The notes beneath the pieces are model-generated. The model saw only the letters and a program-made list of their open reading frames with translations. It was not told where the DNA came from and ran no database searches. A stretch of 64,000 nt of DNA, taken from assembly GCA_949751835.1 (NCBI GenBank), contig CATKHK010000029.1, positions 124,001 to 188,000 on the forward strand, written 5' to 3'. The DNA is from Blepharisma japonicum. Lineage: Eukaryota > Ciliophora > Heterotrichea > Heterotrichida > Blepharismidae. Positions 1-9,766 of the stretch are shown here, one piece after another; positions within the stretch are counted from its first letter, which is position 1; every line of letters starts with the position of its first letter. Made by a program: the position numbers and the translations under genes.

Positions 1-2
1 TT

Positions 3-1202
3 AAGCTTAGAAATGCACCTCCAAAAACTGCATACTTATATTGGCCAGAAGGAGAGCAAGCGCTAATTGAGGCAGAAACCTATGTGGAAAGGCTTATTTT
101 TGATAAACAAGAATATAAAGAATGAGAGTTATCTCACCTTGGCCAGCTTGAGAAGCTTCTTCATGATTGCACAGAATTGACCAAAAGTGAACTGCTGAGA
201 TTTCTATATGGGCAAGGCTGGGATTTGAAAAAAACTGTTGAAGCAATTAAAGCTCATTATCAATGGAAATCAGAGTGGCCAAACTATATGAGTGTATATC
301 CATTGGTGCAGAATATTCTGAACTCAGGTGGTGTCTATATACATGGTCGAGATAATTATTATCGGCCTTTAATTATACTTAAACTGTCTAAACTTGCTCA
401 ATTTCCTTATCAAGAGCACATAGCATGTGCTTATTTTTTGCTAGAATTTATAATGGATTCAATGTTTTTACCTGGACAAATAGAAAACTGGGTAATGATT
501 GTAGATTTTGAAGACTTCAATGAAGTAAACCAAAATCATGTAAGAAAATTAATTATGGAATTATACACACATTATCAATGCCGATTGGCGAAGGCATATG
601 TTATCAACCCATCTCGGTTATGGAAATTACTTATTAATTTATTACCAAATAACACATTTAAGAAGTTTGTGGTTGATGATGTAGAAAATAAATTATTGAA
701 GGATTTTAGCCCAAGCCAGCTAGAAATTAAGTATGGAGGGACCGCAAGCAATTTAAAACGATTTTGGCCGCCTAGAAGGCTGAAATACAACCCTTGCGAC
801 GACGTTCTCTCAAGCTGCTCAAGCATTCCTGAATCTCCTATCAAGCACAACCGCGTTTTATCAGAAAACTCAATAAGGTTAGAAGGATGCAGTAGTTTCT
901 TATCAAGCAACATGGACTTTAAAGAAGAAATATGGGAACAATGTGAGCAAGAATCCAACACTTTCAGCTTTCTCCAAGAAAATGAGAAAAATATTGAAGA
1001 AGAGCACCAAGATGTAATCAATTTCGAAAACTTCGCCCAAAGCAATAAAGAAGTAAAGAGCCCTTCAGAAGAGATGACTAGAGCATCATTGAAGGTCCCA
1101 ATACCTCCACGAACTTTTTCTATCGAAAACTATGAAATAGAGCCAGTTTGGTTCTGCAATGCATGTGTGGGAGATAAAAATTCTTCATGCAGCATCATGT
1201 AA
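3..1202 (+). CDS. CRAL-TRIO (Sec14-like) lipid-binding protein with C-terminal CaaX box, 5' partial
   Basis: The frame is open from the left window edge and ends with TAA at 1200-1202; the true start lies outside. One in-frame TGA (codon at 123-125, in KEWELSH) is read as Trp. The N-terminal part resembles the helical CRAL-TRIO-N region, and the middle (about 300-740) carries the Sec14 fold signature: NWVMIVDFEDFN, a helix, then YVINPSRLWKLLINLLPN and the K-F gate-like segment ending LEIKYGG. The roughly 130-residue tail is Ser/Glu-rich and ends in Cys-Ser-Ile-Met, a canonical farnesyl-type CaaX box. Family members move or present phosphoinositides and other lipids between membranes; prenylation would anchor this one, which is inference. 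It converges on the next gene with a 22-bp gap. Family confidence is high, the ligand unknown. Confidence 0.85.
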
Positions 1203-1224
1203 GCAGATATAATTATAACAATTT

Positions 1225-1665
1225 TTAGAAATAACGATTAGCTAATTGCTTTTTGAGTGCTATATTTTCAAGCACGAGTTTGGAATTTTCCAAACTCAAC
1301 TCTTTTAATTTTTCTTGAAAATCAAGCTGTGAGGAAGGAGATTTATCATTTAGTAGTTCATTCATGATTTGCTTATGTGAGTTAAGCAAACCTGAAATCT
1401 ATTTAGAACTTACTTGATCTTTAAGAACATATGAACAAATATTTTCTTCAACTAAACTCGTTGATTTTTTATTTGATCTTTTAGGGCTTTTTTCGCCCGT
1501 TCCATGAAGGTACTGGAAAATTTCTTGTGCAGAACCAGGAGAATTTATTGGATTTTTCTTGATAGGGCTCGGAGTTTTATAGTTTAAATTCAATAGGTCA
1601 GCATTATCATTAAATTTCGTTTTTACTGGTGAAAGTGTAGAACGCCTCATGATCATATTTTCCAT
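1225..1665 (-). CDS. Small protein with C-terminal coiled coil (one 15-nt intron)
   Basis: Exon 1 is 1665-1414 and exon 2 is 1398-1225, joined across a 15-nt intron (1399-1413). Without splicing the frame stops at the intron's own TAG. The 141-aa product has a basic, Ser/Pro-rich N-terminal half with SP/TP motifs (TLSPVK, TPSPIK, NSPGS, KSPKR) that look like proline-directed kinase sites. The C-terminal 40 residues form a leucine-rich heptad-like helix (QEKLKELSLENSKLVLEN). No family was recognised. The splice is well supported because exon 2 reads to its stop as a clean coiled coil. Confidence 0.7.
1399..1413 (-). other. 15-nt spliceosomal intron
   Basis: On the minus strand it reads GTAAGTTCTAAATAG. 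It has a GTAAG donor and TAG acceptor, sits between codons, and removing it bypasses an in-frame TAG. Confidence 0.85.
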
Positions 1666-1684
1666 TGTTAAATTATATCTAATT

Positions 1685-1822
1685 TTATTTTATGGCTCCA
1701 TTTAATCAAAATAATCTGATGATGCTATAATAAGATCTATTTTTCAATGGGGAGGATTGTTCAGCCCATTCCAACCCTGCCAAAATAATTCTTCTTCATT
1801 TATAAGGAAAGATAAAGGACAT
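1685..1822 (-). CDS. Possible micro-ORF, 45 aa (TGA = Trp)
   Basis: This open frame lies between two minus-strand genes: ATG at 1822-1820, TAA at 1687-1685, with two TGA codons read as Trp. It contains a hydrophobic/aromatic stretch (RRIILAGLEWAEQSS) that looks more protein-like than the flanking AT-rich spacer. It has no recognisable domain and could be chance or a relic. It is the only structure seen in the 255-bp spacer 1666-1920. Confidence 0.25.
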
Positions 1823-1920
1823 ATCTTATATACTGCAATTTATTCAACATTTTTGTAAAAAATTATTGCACTGGTTTTAGAATTTTTAACTTAGGGTGGC
1901 GATGCCACATAAATTAAGTT

Positions 1921-2280
1921 TTAGTTAAAGGTTTCGTGGTAAACCTCGGCTTGAAACAATTGGTGCCTAGAAAGTTGTCGACGGTGAAATCCAGGGCTAT
2001 CGTTGGCATCTTCTTCTGGAAAGTGAAAAGCCCTTGTTACTACTTGAGGGGATAACGTATTAAATACCCTATTAAGCAGACTTTGAGAGCTAAGCTTAGT
2101 TGGACTTTCGAAGTCCGATTGTCGGTAAGCTGGTGAAGCTGGCATACTCTGTATATTACCTAAATTTTTTATTGGAGAGTCATACTGACTCTTTATAGTC
2201 AGATCTGTTGACTTCTGCAGAGAGTTGTGCTCATTTCCGTATGAGTATTGGTTTGAAAAATTACTTGTTTTATTTCCCAT
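1921..2280 (-). CDS. Small Ser/Pro-rich protein with N-myristoylation-type start
   Basis: Intronless 119-aa ORF starting MGNKTS, the Gly2/Ser6 pattern of an N-myristoyltransferase substrate. The rest is low-complexity and polar, with SP motifs (DSPIKN, ASPAY, ESPTK, DSPGF) and a basic RRQLSRHQ patch, so it resembles a short membrane-tethered phosphoprotein. No conserved family was recognised. It is divergent from the C2-PX gene, sharing the 141-bp spacer 2281-2421 as a probable two-way promoter. Lipidation is inferred from the motif only. Confidence 0.6.
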   Translation of the reverse strand: MGNKTSNFSNQYSYGNEHNSLQKSTDLTIKSQYDSPIKNLGNIQSMPASPAYRQSDFESPTKLSSQSLLNRVFNTLSPQVVTRAFHFPEEDANDSPGFHRRQLSRHQLFQAEVYHETFN

Positions 2281-2421
2281 TCCTTAAAGATATGGATTTA
2301 TTTTTATTGATCATTGTTAAATCTGTTGATTACTTAAATCTAATGTTGAATATTTTATTTTAAACAGACAAATTGCTAATTTTTAAAATTCTCTTAAAAA
2401 GAGCATTTACAAAAATTAACC

Positions 2422-3306
2422 ATGGTCTCAAGTGTAGCCACGACTGATTTCTCATCTGAAATTGGCTTCAACAAATTTCCTTATTTGGTGGTGAAAATTC
2501 CTGAAGCTAGAAACCTAGCATACTTCTCAGAAAACTGCTCACAATTTACTCCTTATGTCAAAGTCTCAGTTGGATCTCGATCTTATTCTACAAGTGCCCA
2601 AGTCGTCTCAGACGCTGTCTATTGAGATGAATCTTTTGAAATTACTGGAGACAGCCAGAAACCTCTTATTTGTTGTCTTATGGATAGGGATGAATTTGAT
2701 GGCGATATTATGCTCGCTGGCTTGGCGATTCCTAGAGAGCTGATAAAGCAATTTATAGAAGAAACGACCCTGTGAATCAGACTGAGAAATTTTACACAAG
2801 GCCTGAACACTACAGCTTCTTTTGAAGAGTCCCAGGCAATCAGACCTTTTTGTGACGAATTAAAAGTTGCAAACCCTGAGGAGTGCATTGAGCCAATAAT
2901 TTGTTTAAAACTGACTTATTATGGACTTGATTGTCTAAAGGAGTATAATGCTGAAATCACAGACTACGAATCTGCAGTAAAAAGTGGTGAATTATTCACT
3001 CAATACACATTGACTATTACCAGAAGGGACGGGTATGCTTGGAAAATTAAATTTAGATACAGTCAGCTCGACAATATTAGGAAAAGCTTGATTTTGCAGT
3101 TTCCTGAGCTTAAAAAACTGTGCTTCCCTCGGAAGACTTTTTCATTGCTCAGCATCGTTTCGTTGAAGACTCAGTTTGATGAAGGACTCCTTGAGAAAAG
3201 GAAATCAGAGATGGAGAAGTTTTTGAATTATGTTTTGAAGTGCAGATACCATGAAAGAAGCCAAGAGTTCAGCGAGTTCCTTCAAATGCCAGCAGGAGTA
3301 AATTAA
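2422..3306 (+). CDS. C2-PX domain protein
   Basis: One frame of 294 aa with two TGA-Trp codons (2623 and 2773), start ATG at 2422. Residues about 15-110 have a C2-like pattern (YLVVKIPEARNL, then TPYVKVSVGSRSYST). Residues about 190-283 form a PX domain: the RYSQL motif (the Arg contacts the PI3P 3-phosphate in typical PX domains), the FPRKTF loop, and a closing KRKSEMEKFLNYVL helix. The protein is therefore a probable phosphoinositide-binding trafficking or signalling adaptor on endosomal membranes. The C2 assignment is weaker than the PX. It precedes the anoctamin gene by 110 bp. Confidence 0.75.
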
Positions 3307-3416
3307 ATTAAATGCTGATTTTATAGATACGATGATAGTTAATAAACAATAAGCAAGCTTAAAACAGGCATATTTATTATTGAGTTGTTCTAATTTATCA
3401 GCCAATAATAGTAAAT

Positions 3417-5498
3417 ATGTATTTGCTTGTGTTTCACTTTCCCAAGCCGGAAGAAAAGGATAAGGCCACAGTTATTGAGAATATTGAGGAAATTCTTATG
3501 GACGTCTTCCGCAAAAGTGATATCGGGCAGTTCGAGTTTCCAGAGAAAGTACCTTCATTACATAATTTATATCAGAGAAAAAATTGCACAAGATATGAAG
3601 TTTTAGAATGCATCCGCATTGGGGTGGTAGAAATCCTTCACCATTATTGTGGTATGGGGACATACATGTTCCAAAGTAGAGATGATGATGAAATATTTTG
3701 CAAAATTGAATGCACAGATGATATTTTATATGAAGAAGCAGACCTAAGCTGCTATAAGCTTCAAATGAATAGCGATTTAGAAGAAATCCCTCAAGTCAAA
3801 GAAATGATGCCTTATATACCATTTAGCAAAGAAAAATATTCGAAAAATCATAATCTCTATGCCAGATTTGGCGAAGGGCTATTAAGAAATGTGGACAAAA
3901 TCAGGCTTATGGAAAGAATCATAAGGTCTCATTTAAACGTTGAAATGATGATTAAGCACCAGCTTATCATTGATTTCTTCCCGCTTCATGAAGAAAGTGA
4001 GATTTCTTTTTTTAAGTCAACGCTCCTGAAGTATACAGAATTATCAATTGATGTGCCAATTCAGAGGATCAGAGACTATTTTGGAGAAAAAGTGGCGTTT
4101 TATTATCTTTGGCTTCAGTTTTACACAAATAAACTGTTTGTTTTGAGCTTTTTAGGCCTCATTTTGTGGGTGGTAGGATTTTTGAGATTTGGAACAACAG
4201 ATTCAAATTCTATATCGGTATATGAGTGGGGAGAATTGCTTTTTGCAGTTATTGTATGCTTGTGGGCAGCATTTTTCCAAATTTTCTGGGAGAGGTTATC
4301 AAAGTATTATGCATGCAAATTTGGAACACAAGATTCTAAGGAGCAAGAGCAAGAAAGAGAAGATTTTTCAGGGACTTTAGTTAAGAATCAAATCACTGGG
4401 ATGGTTGAAAAAGTTTTTCCTAAAAAGCAAAAGTTGTTAAGACAAGCAATTTCATATTGCTCTACATTATTTATGATCGGATTTGTTATTGCTCTAACTA
4501 TGTCCCTCTTTATCTATAGAGCATTATTATTAGAAGGCGGTTCAAGAGGATACGGACCTATGATTTTAGCAATTGCTAATACCCTTCAAATTGTGATCAT
4601 GAACAAAATATACGACTGGATGGCAGAAAAGCTCAATGACTGGGAAAATCATAAAACCCAATCAGACTACGAAAATGCATTTATTGTCAAAAAAGTTGGC
4701 TATCAATTTGTCAACTACTATATTTCTCTCTTTTACATTGCATTTATTAAAGAACACTTCGAAGGATGCGACAATAAAAATTGTATGGCAGAACTTAACT
4801 ATAACCTATGGGTAATGTTTATCATAAACCTCGTATTTAATGTAATCGAAATCACATCTCCTATACTTTCAGCTCAAGCTAAACTTGGCGAAGAAGAAAA
4901 AAAAGTGCAGTTAATGCATGCACAAGGAAAAGTTGCTAGAATTGAAATGAGTTATGCAGAAGCCCAAGGAAAATTCGATAAAATTGAGCTACTTGGCGAA
5001 TATTTGGAATTGGCAATGAATTATGGCTATATCATTTTCTTCTGTGTTGCATTTCCATTGGGGCCTTTTATTTATTGGCTTTACAATATATTAGAATTGA
5101 GATCAGACTCATATAAGTTTTTGACTCTAAGCAAAAGACCATTCCCTCAGGAAGCCTCAGATATTGGAGTCTGGTCAGATGTCATGAAATTCTTGTCATT
5201 TGTGGCAGTTATTACTAATATTGGATTAATGATTTTCACCAAGAACCTATTCTTGCTACCAGCTGCTGATAGATGGTGGGTGTTCATTATAATCGAGCAT
5301 ACAATTTTGCTGCTCATGATAATGCTTATTAACCATTATCCAAGTGTCAGCGAATTTTTGAAGAACTTAGAAATAAGGCATGATATCTTAACAAAACTTC
5401 ACTTCTATCAAAATTTAACAAAAGAAGGGACCAAAAAGGCCTTTGAGGTCAAGTTTACAGTTAATCCACAAGTTAACTTTAAGGATAATGAAAAGTAA
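3417..5498 (+). CDS. Anoctamin/TMEM16 family channel or lipid scramblase
   Basis: Intronless 693-aa ORF. A cytosolic N-terminal region of about 220 residues is followed by the family signature IRDYFGEKVAFYYLWLQFYTNKL leading into TM1 (about residues 236-255) and a multi-span core. The C-terminal half has the conserved block containing NYGYIIFFCVAFPLGPF, then ILELRSDSYKF, KRPFP and DIGVWSDVMKF, which match the anoctamin TM6-TM8 region. Family members are Ca2+-activated Cl- channels or phospholipid scramblases; sequence alone does not say which. The size is short relative to vertebrate members but normal for protists. Strong family call. Confidence 0.93.
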   Translation: MYLLVFHFPKPEEKDKATVIENIEEILMDVFRKSDIGQFEFPEKVPSLHNLYQRKNCTRYEVLECIRIGVVEILHHYCGMGTYMFQSRDDDEIFCKIECTDDILYEEADLSCYKLQMNSDLEEIPQVKEMMPYIPFSKEKYSKNHNLYARFGEGLLRNVDKIRLMERIIRSHLNVEMMIKHQLIIDFFPLHEESEISFFKSTLLKYTELSIDVPIQRIRDYFGEKVAFYYLWLQFYTNKLFVLSFLGLILWVVGFLRFGTTDSNSISVYEWGELLFAVIVCLWAAFFQIFWERLSKYYACKFGTQDSKEQEQEREDFSGTLVKNQITGMVEKVFPKKQKLLRQAISYCSTLFMIGFVIALTMSLFIYRALLLEGGSRGYGPMILAIANTLQIVIMNKIYDWMAEKLNDWENHKTQSDYENAFIVKKVGYQFVNYYISLFYIAFIKEHFEGCDNKNCMAELNYNLWVMFIINLVFNVIEITSPILSAQAKLGEEEKKVQLMHAQGKVARIEMSYAEAQGKFDKIELLGEYLELAMNYGYIIFFCVAFPLGPFIYWLYNILELRSDSYKFLTLSKRPFPQEASDIGVWSDVMKFLSFVAVITNIGLMIFTKNLFLLPAADRWWVFIIIEHTILLLMIMLINHYPSVSEFLKNLEIRHDILTKLHFYQNLTKEGTKKAFEVKFTVNPQVNFKDNEK

Positions 5499-5584
5499 TT
5501 AGCTAGCATTTAAGATGAGTAATTAAATTTCCAATAATCAGATCCTAAAAAACTTAAAGATCATTAATCTCATTAGTTAGATAA

Positions 5585-6853
5585 TTAATGGTACCTCATT
5601 ATTTCCTGAATGAAGAACTCTCTTAACTGTTGGGCTGTGATGTTTTCAATATGTTCAAATTCAAAATCAGCTGGAACTTCTGCATCAATTTCTTTATTTT
5701 GATCTCTAATATCATCGAAGTAAGGATTCCTCAAGGCTTCAATACAAGATATCCTTCTTCTTGGGTTAAACAAAATCATCTGTTCCATTAGATCGATAAG
5801 GTTTCTATTAGAATGTGGGTAAATCATTTGCAGGCTTTTCTTTTCTCGTTCTCCAAATGAGTTTAAGTATAATAAAGCTTTATCGTCAGTAATAAAGGAA
5901 ATGTCTTCAGCATTTGGTGTTCCAATCACTTCGAATATAACATTTAGCTGATCACTATTACTGCTTGGAAAGCCTGCTCTTCTGTTTTTTGTTTTATGAT
6001 CAGGGCTCAGAGGGAAGCATGAATTTCCTGGGAATAATGGGCTTCTGTCCATAAAGGTTGGAGCGTTTTCTCTTAGCATCCCACATAGCTCAGCAATAAC
6101 GCAGCCTAAACTCCAGACATCAATTGCTTTAGTATATTCTCTTTCCAGCAAAATTAATTCTGGCGCTCTATACCATCTCGTTACAACATGCCCAGTTAAT
6201 TCAGTTTTGGCTTGCAAACCTCCTTTGCTTCTTGCTAGCTTTGGCTTTCCTCCAGCTGGTTTTGGTTCAGGCTGTTTTACATGAATTGGTTCATCAAACT
6301 CATCTTCCATATTCCCCGCTTCTTTTGTTTCTTCAGTCACACTTCTTGCTAGCCCGAAATCACAGATTTTTACCTCGCAATCTTCATTGAGTAAAATATT
6401 GGCTGGTTTCAGATCTCTGTGGAGTATATTTGCACTGTGAATGTACTTTAAGCCACAGATGGTGTTGTAAACAATAAGCTGGATATGGTCTTCCTCAAGA
6501 TTTACTGGACTTTTCACCAGTTTTTTTAAATCTGACTGTGCATGCTCCATCACAATATAAAGCTCGTTGAAATGGTGCAAGTCTTTAGGGAGAAGGATTT
6601 CCCTGAGCTTGACAACATTGGGGTGATTCAGATATTTCAAAATAGCGACTTCTCGTAGCAAGCGCTTGCAATCTATCAAGTCATCAAAAATCTTAGTCAT
6701 TTGTTTGATTGCCACCTTTTCACCTGTTGGCACGTGCCTTCCCTCGCAGACCATACCATAAGAGCCTGATCCTATCTGCTTGATTATTTGATAGCTTGGC
6801 CCTACATCCCAATCGACTGCTTGTTTGGGGATATTGAGCTTTTTTCCAGCCAT
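5585..6853 (-). CDS. Atypical MAP kinase with TGH activation motif
   Basis: 422 aa with a complete kinase domain: GSGSYG loop at 28-33, VAIK Lys50, HRDLKPAN from 145, DFG at 165-167 and TRWYRAPE at 225-232. CMGC/MAPK features are the FDDLIDCKRLLREV helix and a MAPK insert. The activation loop is unusual: about 50 extra residues, acidic then basic, separate DFGLAR from the TRWYRAPE block. The TxY dual-phosphorylation motif is replaced by Thr220-Gly-His222, comparable to the TSH motif known from Plasmodium Map2. Without the Tyr, canonical MAPKK activation is unlikely; that is inference. No intron. Confidence 0.93.
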   Translation of the reverse strand: MAGKKLNIPKQAVDWDVGPSYQIIKQIGSGSYGMVCEGRHVPTGEKVAIKQMTKIFDDLIDCKRLLREVAILKYLNHPNVVKLREILLPKDLHHFNELYIVMEHAQSDLKKLVKSPVNLEEDHIQLIVYNTICGLKYIHSANILHRDLKPANILLNEDCEVKICDFGLARSVTEETKEAGNMEDEFDEPIHVKQPEPKPAGGKPKLARSKGGLQAKTELTGHVVTRWYRAPELILLEREYTKAIDVWSLGCVIAELCGMLRENAPTFMDRSPLFPGNSCFPLSPDHKTKNRRAGFPSSNSDQLNVIFEVIGTPNAEDISFITDDKALLYLNSFGEREKKSLQMIYPHSNRNLIDLMEQMILFNPRRRISCIEALRNPYFDDIRDQNKEIDAEVPADFEFEHIENITAQQLREFFIQEIMRYH

Positions 6854-6909
6854 AATTAAATGAAACCTATAATTTAAAAAGAAAGCTTATATCTCAGTTT
6901 TTATTTAAA

Positions 6910-7593
6910 TTACCGTTTTGGCTTCCTTATAGGCTCAATGTAATCGAACTCTTCTAAGGCTAAAGAATTCACACTTTGGTCATAGCCTAATGATGATGTC
7001 CCGCCAGACTCGATAAGTTCGTCATGTTTATAATCTTCAATTGATTCTCTGGATTCGATATTTTCTTCTATTGAAGACCCTGATTCAAGATGATGGTCAT
7101 TATACATTCGCTGAGATCTTGGAGACATATGGCCTGGAGGCTTTTGTTGGTTTTTATTTGACATATTTGGAAGCTCTGGCTCTTCTTCTTCCTCTTCAGA
7201 GTCCTCGGTTGTCCCTTCAATTTCTTCATCCCCTGGAGGGAAGAGCCCTTCAACAATTGATAGTAAAATAGGCCTATTCGGCGATGATTTTACACCAAAA
7301 ATACGCTCCAGCTGCTCAACACTTTCATTTCCTGCTGGAATTTGACTTTCTTGTAAAAATATATTTAAAGTGTGCTTAATTTTAAAGCATTCTAAAAAAT
7401 TTCGTGCAAGCTCAGAACAAATTTGTCCGATTTCTGTTTCTAAAATCTTTTTGGTTTCTGGGCGCTTAAAGCCTGCTTTGCTTTCATGCATATCAACAGC
7501 TTGGAAAATTTTGGCTCTTAATGCAGCTCTTATATAGTCAAGAACTCCTGTTTGTTCAAGTTCTTGATAAATTGAATTTTGCAATTCTTCCAT
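6910..7593 (-). CDS. FOP/CEP43-like centrosomal protein with LisH-type dimerisation domain
   Basis: 227 aa. The N-terminal 100 residues match the FOP/FOR20 (FGFR1OP) dimerisation region: ELEQTGVLDYIRAALRAKIFQAV, then a LisH-like helix pair (LARNFLECFKIKHTLNIFLQES) and GVKSSPNRPILLSIVEGLF. The remainder is acidic and disordered (EDSEEEEEEPE). Family proteins act at centrosomes and basal bodies in ciliogenesis, which suits a heavily ciliated cell. The gene is divergent from MFS copy 1. Its first codons and upstream region were copied into the tandem duplication (10150-10190). Confidence 0.8.
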   Translation of the reverse strand: MEELQNSIYQELEQTGVLDYIRAALRAKIFQAVDMHESKAGFKRPETKKILETEIGQICSELARNFLECFKIKHTLNIFLQESQIPAGNESVEQLERIFGVKSSPNRPILLSIVEGLFPPGDEEIEGTTEDSEEEEEEPELPNMSNKNQQKPPGHMSPRSQRMYNDHHLESGSSIEENIESRESIEDYKHDELIESGGTSSLGYDQSVNSLALEEFDYIEPIRKPKR

Positions 7594-7826
7594 TTATTTA
7601 AAATAATAATTTTTTGAATTGAATAAATGCAATAACATTTAATCTAAACAGAATGTTAATTATATTTACGAATATTAATTATCTTGGATATTATATTTAT
7701 AATTATTATTAAAAACTATAAGATTCAATTTTAATCGCCCTCTTTTATACTCACGAATCAAATAAAATGATTAACATTAAACAAGAAATAAAAACAAATA
7801 TGAAGTCTGATATAAATGATAAATAG

Positions 7827-9125
7827 ATGGGGAAAATGTTTGACTTAAAAAAGATAACAATTTTATCATCAAATTTTTTAACATTTGTTGCCTATGGAGT
7901 TCTTGGCCCATTCTTCCCAAAAGTAGCTGACAGCAAAGGTGTTTCTCAGTGAACAATTGGAATTATATTCAGTATAGTCCCAATTGTATCAATCCCTACA
8001 ATGGCATTTGTTAACGCTTATATGTACAAAATGGGCCGACGGTTCACATATTTGACGTCCTTATTTTTGCAAGGAGTCTCAATGATTCTTTTATGTTTTT
8101 TGGAGAGCTTAGACGAAACTGATTTAATTATTGTTAGCGTAATTTCACGGTTCATATTAGGAGTTGGAACTGGATTTATATGAGTCTCCACATTTGCTAT
8201 AGCGACAACAGAATTTAAAGATCACATTATAGAAGCAATCGGGCATATGGAATCAGCTGTAGGGCTAGGGCTAGTTGGAGGTCCACTAATTGGCACAGCT
8301 TTGTACGTTATTGGAGGATTCTCTACTATTTTTATTACAATTGGGATTATTTTTATGGTGTTTATACCAATTGCTTTCTTTAGTCTAAACAACTTAGAGC
8401 AATATTTGCCAAACCAAGTAAAAGTTGATACAATTAGATTATTTTGAAAACCTGTAAAATTTATATAGCAAATTCGATTGGCTTCTTATATGCCTTTTAT
8501 TGTGACAATCACAATGGGATTTATGATTAGCTCAATGGCTCTCCATTTAAAAGATTTTGGGGTTGGACAAGAGATGATTGGAGTTCTGTTTGCAGTCGAT
8601 GCAGTTAGCTACGGTGTTGGAGGAATTATTTTTTCAAAATTATCAGTAAAGATCGACAAAAGAATTATGATGATTGTAGGGTTGCTTGGAATGACTTTAA
8701 CTATGATATGTATGGGACCTGCTCCATTTTTACCGAGCAAACTTGGAATTGTGATTGCCTCTTTACCTCTCTTAGGGAGTACAAATTCATTGGCATATGG
8801 TAAGCTATATTTAGTTCCTTCGCTTCCTTATATGATTGAGAAATCTATTACAAAATACAATTATGAAGAAACTCCTCATTTGAGTGATGCATTATCATCA
8901 ATTGTTAATATATCGTTCTCTATAGGCGAAGCTTTAGGCAATATAGGTGCTGGAATAATGGTTGATTTTATTGGTTTCGAGTATAGTACATTTATTATTG
9001 CGATATTGATATTCGTTTTGGCTATAATATTTTTGTTGTCATCAGAAATCCTTTTATCATCACTGGAGACTAAGAAAGTTTATGAAGATGATGAATTAAT
9101 GAAACCATTGGACACTGTTGGTTAA
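7827..9125 (+). CDS. SLC18B1-like MFS transporter, copy 1 (two 15-nt introns)
   Basis: Exons are 7827-8453, 8469-8799 and 8815-9125, giving 422 aa with TGA read as Trp at several sites. The start MGKMFDLKK precedes TM1 and fits the long hydrophobic N-terminus. About 12 membrane segments are visible, with GRR after TM2 as a remnant of MFS motif A and, in the second half, a GPAPFLP segment and (after splicing) VPSLPYMIE, as in SLC18B1-type vesicular polyamine transporters. Substrate is unproven. Intron 2 lacks a stop in this copy, so an unspliced reading would insert five residues (KLYLV). Copy 2 is nearly identical. Confidence 0.85.
8454..8468 (+). other. 15-nt intron 1 of MFS copy 1
   Basis: GTAAAATTTATATAG, between the Pro codon CCT and Gln codon CAA. 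It contains an in-frame TAG, so splicing is needed to keep the frame. Confidence 0.9.
8800..8814 (+). other. 15-nt intron 2 of MFS copy 1, stop-free and in frame
   Basis: GTAAGCTATATTTAG, phase 1. It is a multiple of three and has no in-frame stop, so it is invisible to simple ORF calling. It is recognised because the paralogue has TAA at the same place. Confidence 0.8.
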
Positions 9126-9334
9126 TTTGAGCGAATTATTATTAGATTATGAATATATATACACAAATATAATTTAATTACAATTCGACATCATATTGTT
9201 TAATCTATTTTAAATTTGTGTTTATAACTATTTGACTATATTGATTATGTTTTATTTTTAAACATTAAATAATTATGACTTTATATAATATAAATTTTTC
9301 AAAATCATAAATTAATTATTCAACAATAAGCAAA

Positions 9335-9766
9335 TTAAAGTTTGCTTCTTTTTCTTCGACTTTTCAGTATTTTCGCTCAGCTTTCTCTTTTTTCTAATTT
9401 TTAAAATCGAATTCGCAGGCATTTTATTGCTTTCATCTAAATTATTTTCTTTTGATTTAATATAACTTCTCTCTTTTTGTCAGCTTTCTTTTTATCGTTT
9501 GTTTTAGCTTTTGCAACTTTTTCATTTGTCTCATCTACCTCAGGTGTTTAAGTATCCTTATGATTTTCCATTTTCTTAGCCTTTTCAATGTTTCCCTATT
9601 TTCTTCTAATCAATGCTGGGCATTTTTAATGAATCAAATGACGATCTAGAAGTATATTTTTATAATAGCTAAATATTCTAACATTTCAAAGAGTAAAACA
9701 TTTTTCCTAAATATTATATTAAAAGCAGCCCAAAAACTAACAAATATCTATATTTTTGGTGCTTAG
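9335..9766 (-). pseudogene. Truncated, decayed copy of the 3' end of the membrane-protein gene at 11896-13398
   Basis: The segment aligns with 11896-12398: the poly-Lys tail region (rc of tttgcttctttttcttcg), the KKRR-like segment, the acidic stretch and the last membrane segments. It carries frame-breaking indels, stops and a missing block. Homology ends abruptly near 9766, where the functional gene continues. It is a by-product of the tandem duplication and not expected to make protein. Confidence 0.8.

Larger units (their letters stand above)
7541..9766. repeat. Tandem segmental duplication, unit 1
   Basis: This segment (5' end of the FOP-like gene, divergent promoter, MFS gene, spacer, 3' part of a minus-strand membrane-protein gene) recurs at about 10150-12398. 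The offset is 2,520 bp across the MFS gene and drifts to about 2,560-2,630 in the right-hand flank and about 2,600 at the left end, because of indels. The coding part is far better conserved than the flanks. Confidence 0.9.

Noticed and set aside
575-1045. Minus-strand ORF of 156 codons inside the Sec14-like gene
   Set aside because: Antisense shadow of a gene with clear domain structure; no domain and composition typical of reverse-complement reading.
9335-9766. A functional second copy of the lysine-rich membrane protein
   Set aside because: Only the 3' third is present, with frame breaks and no start; it is a duplication fragment.
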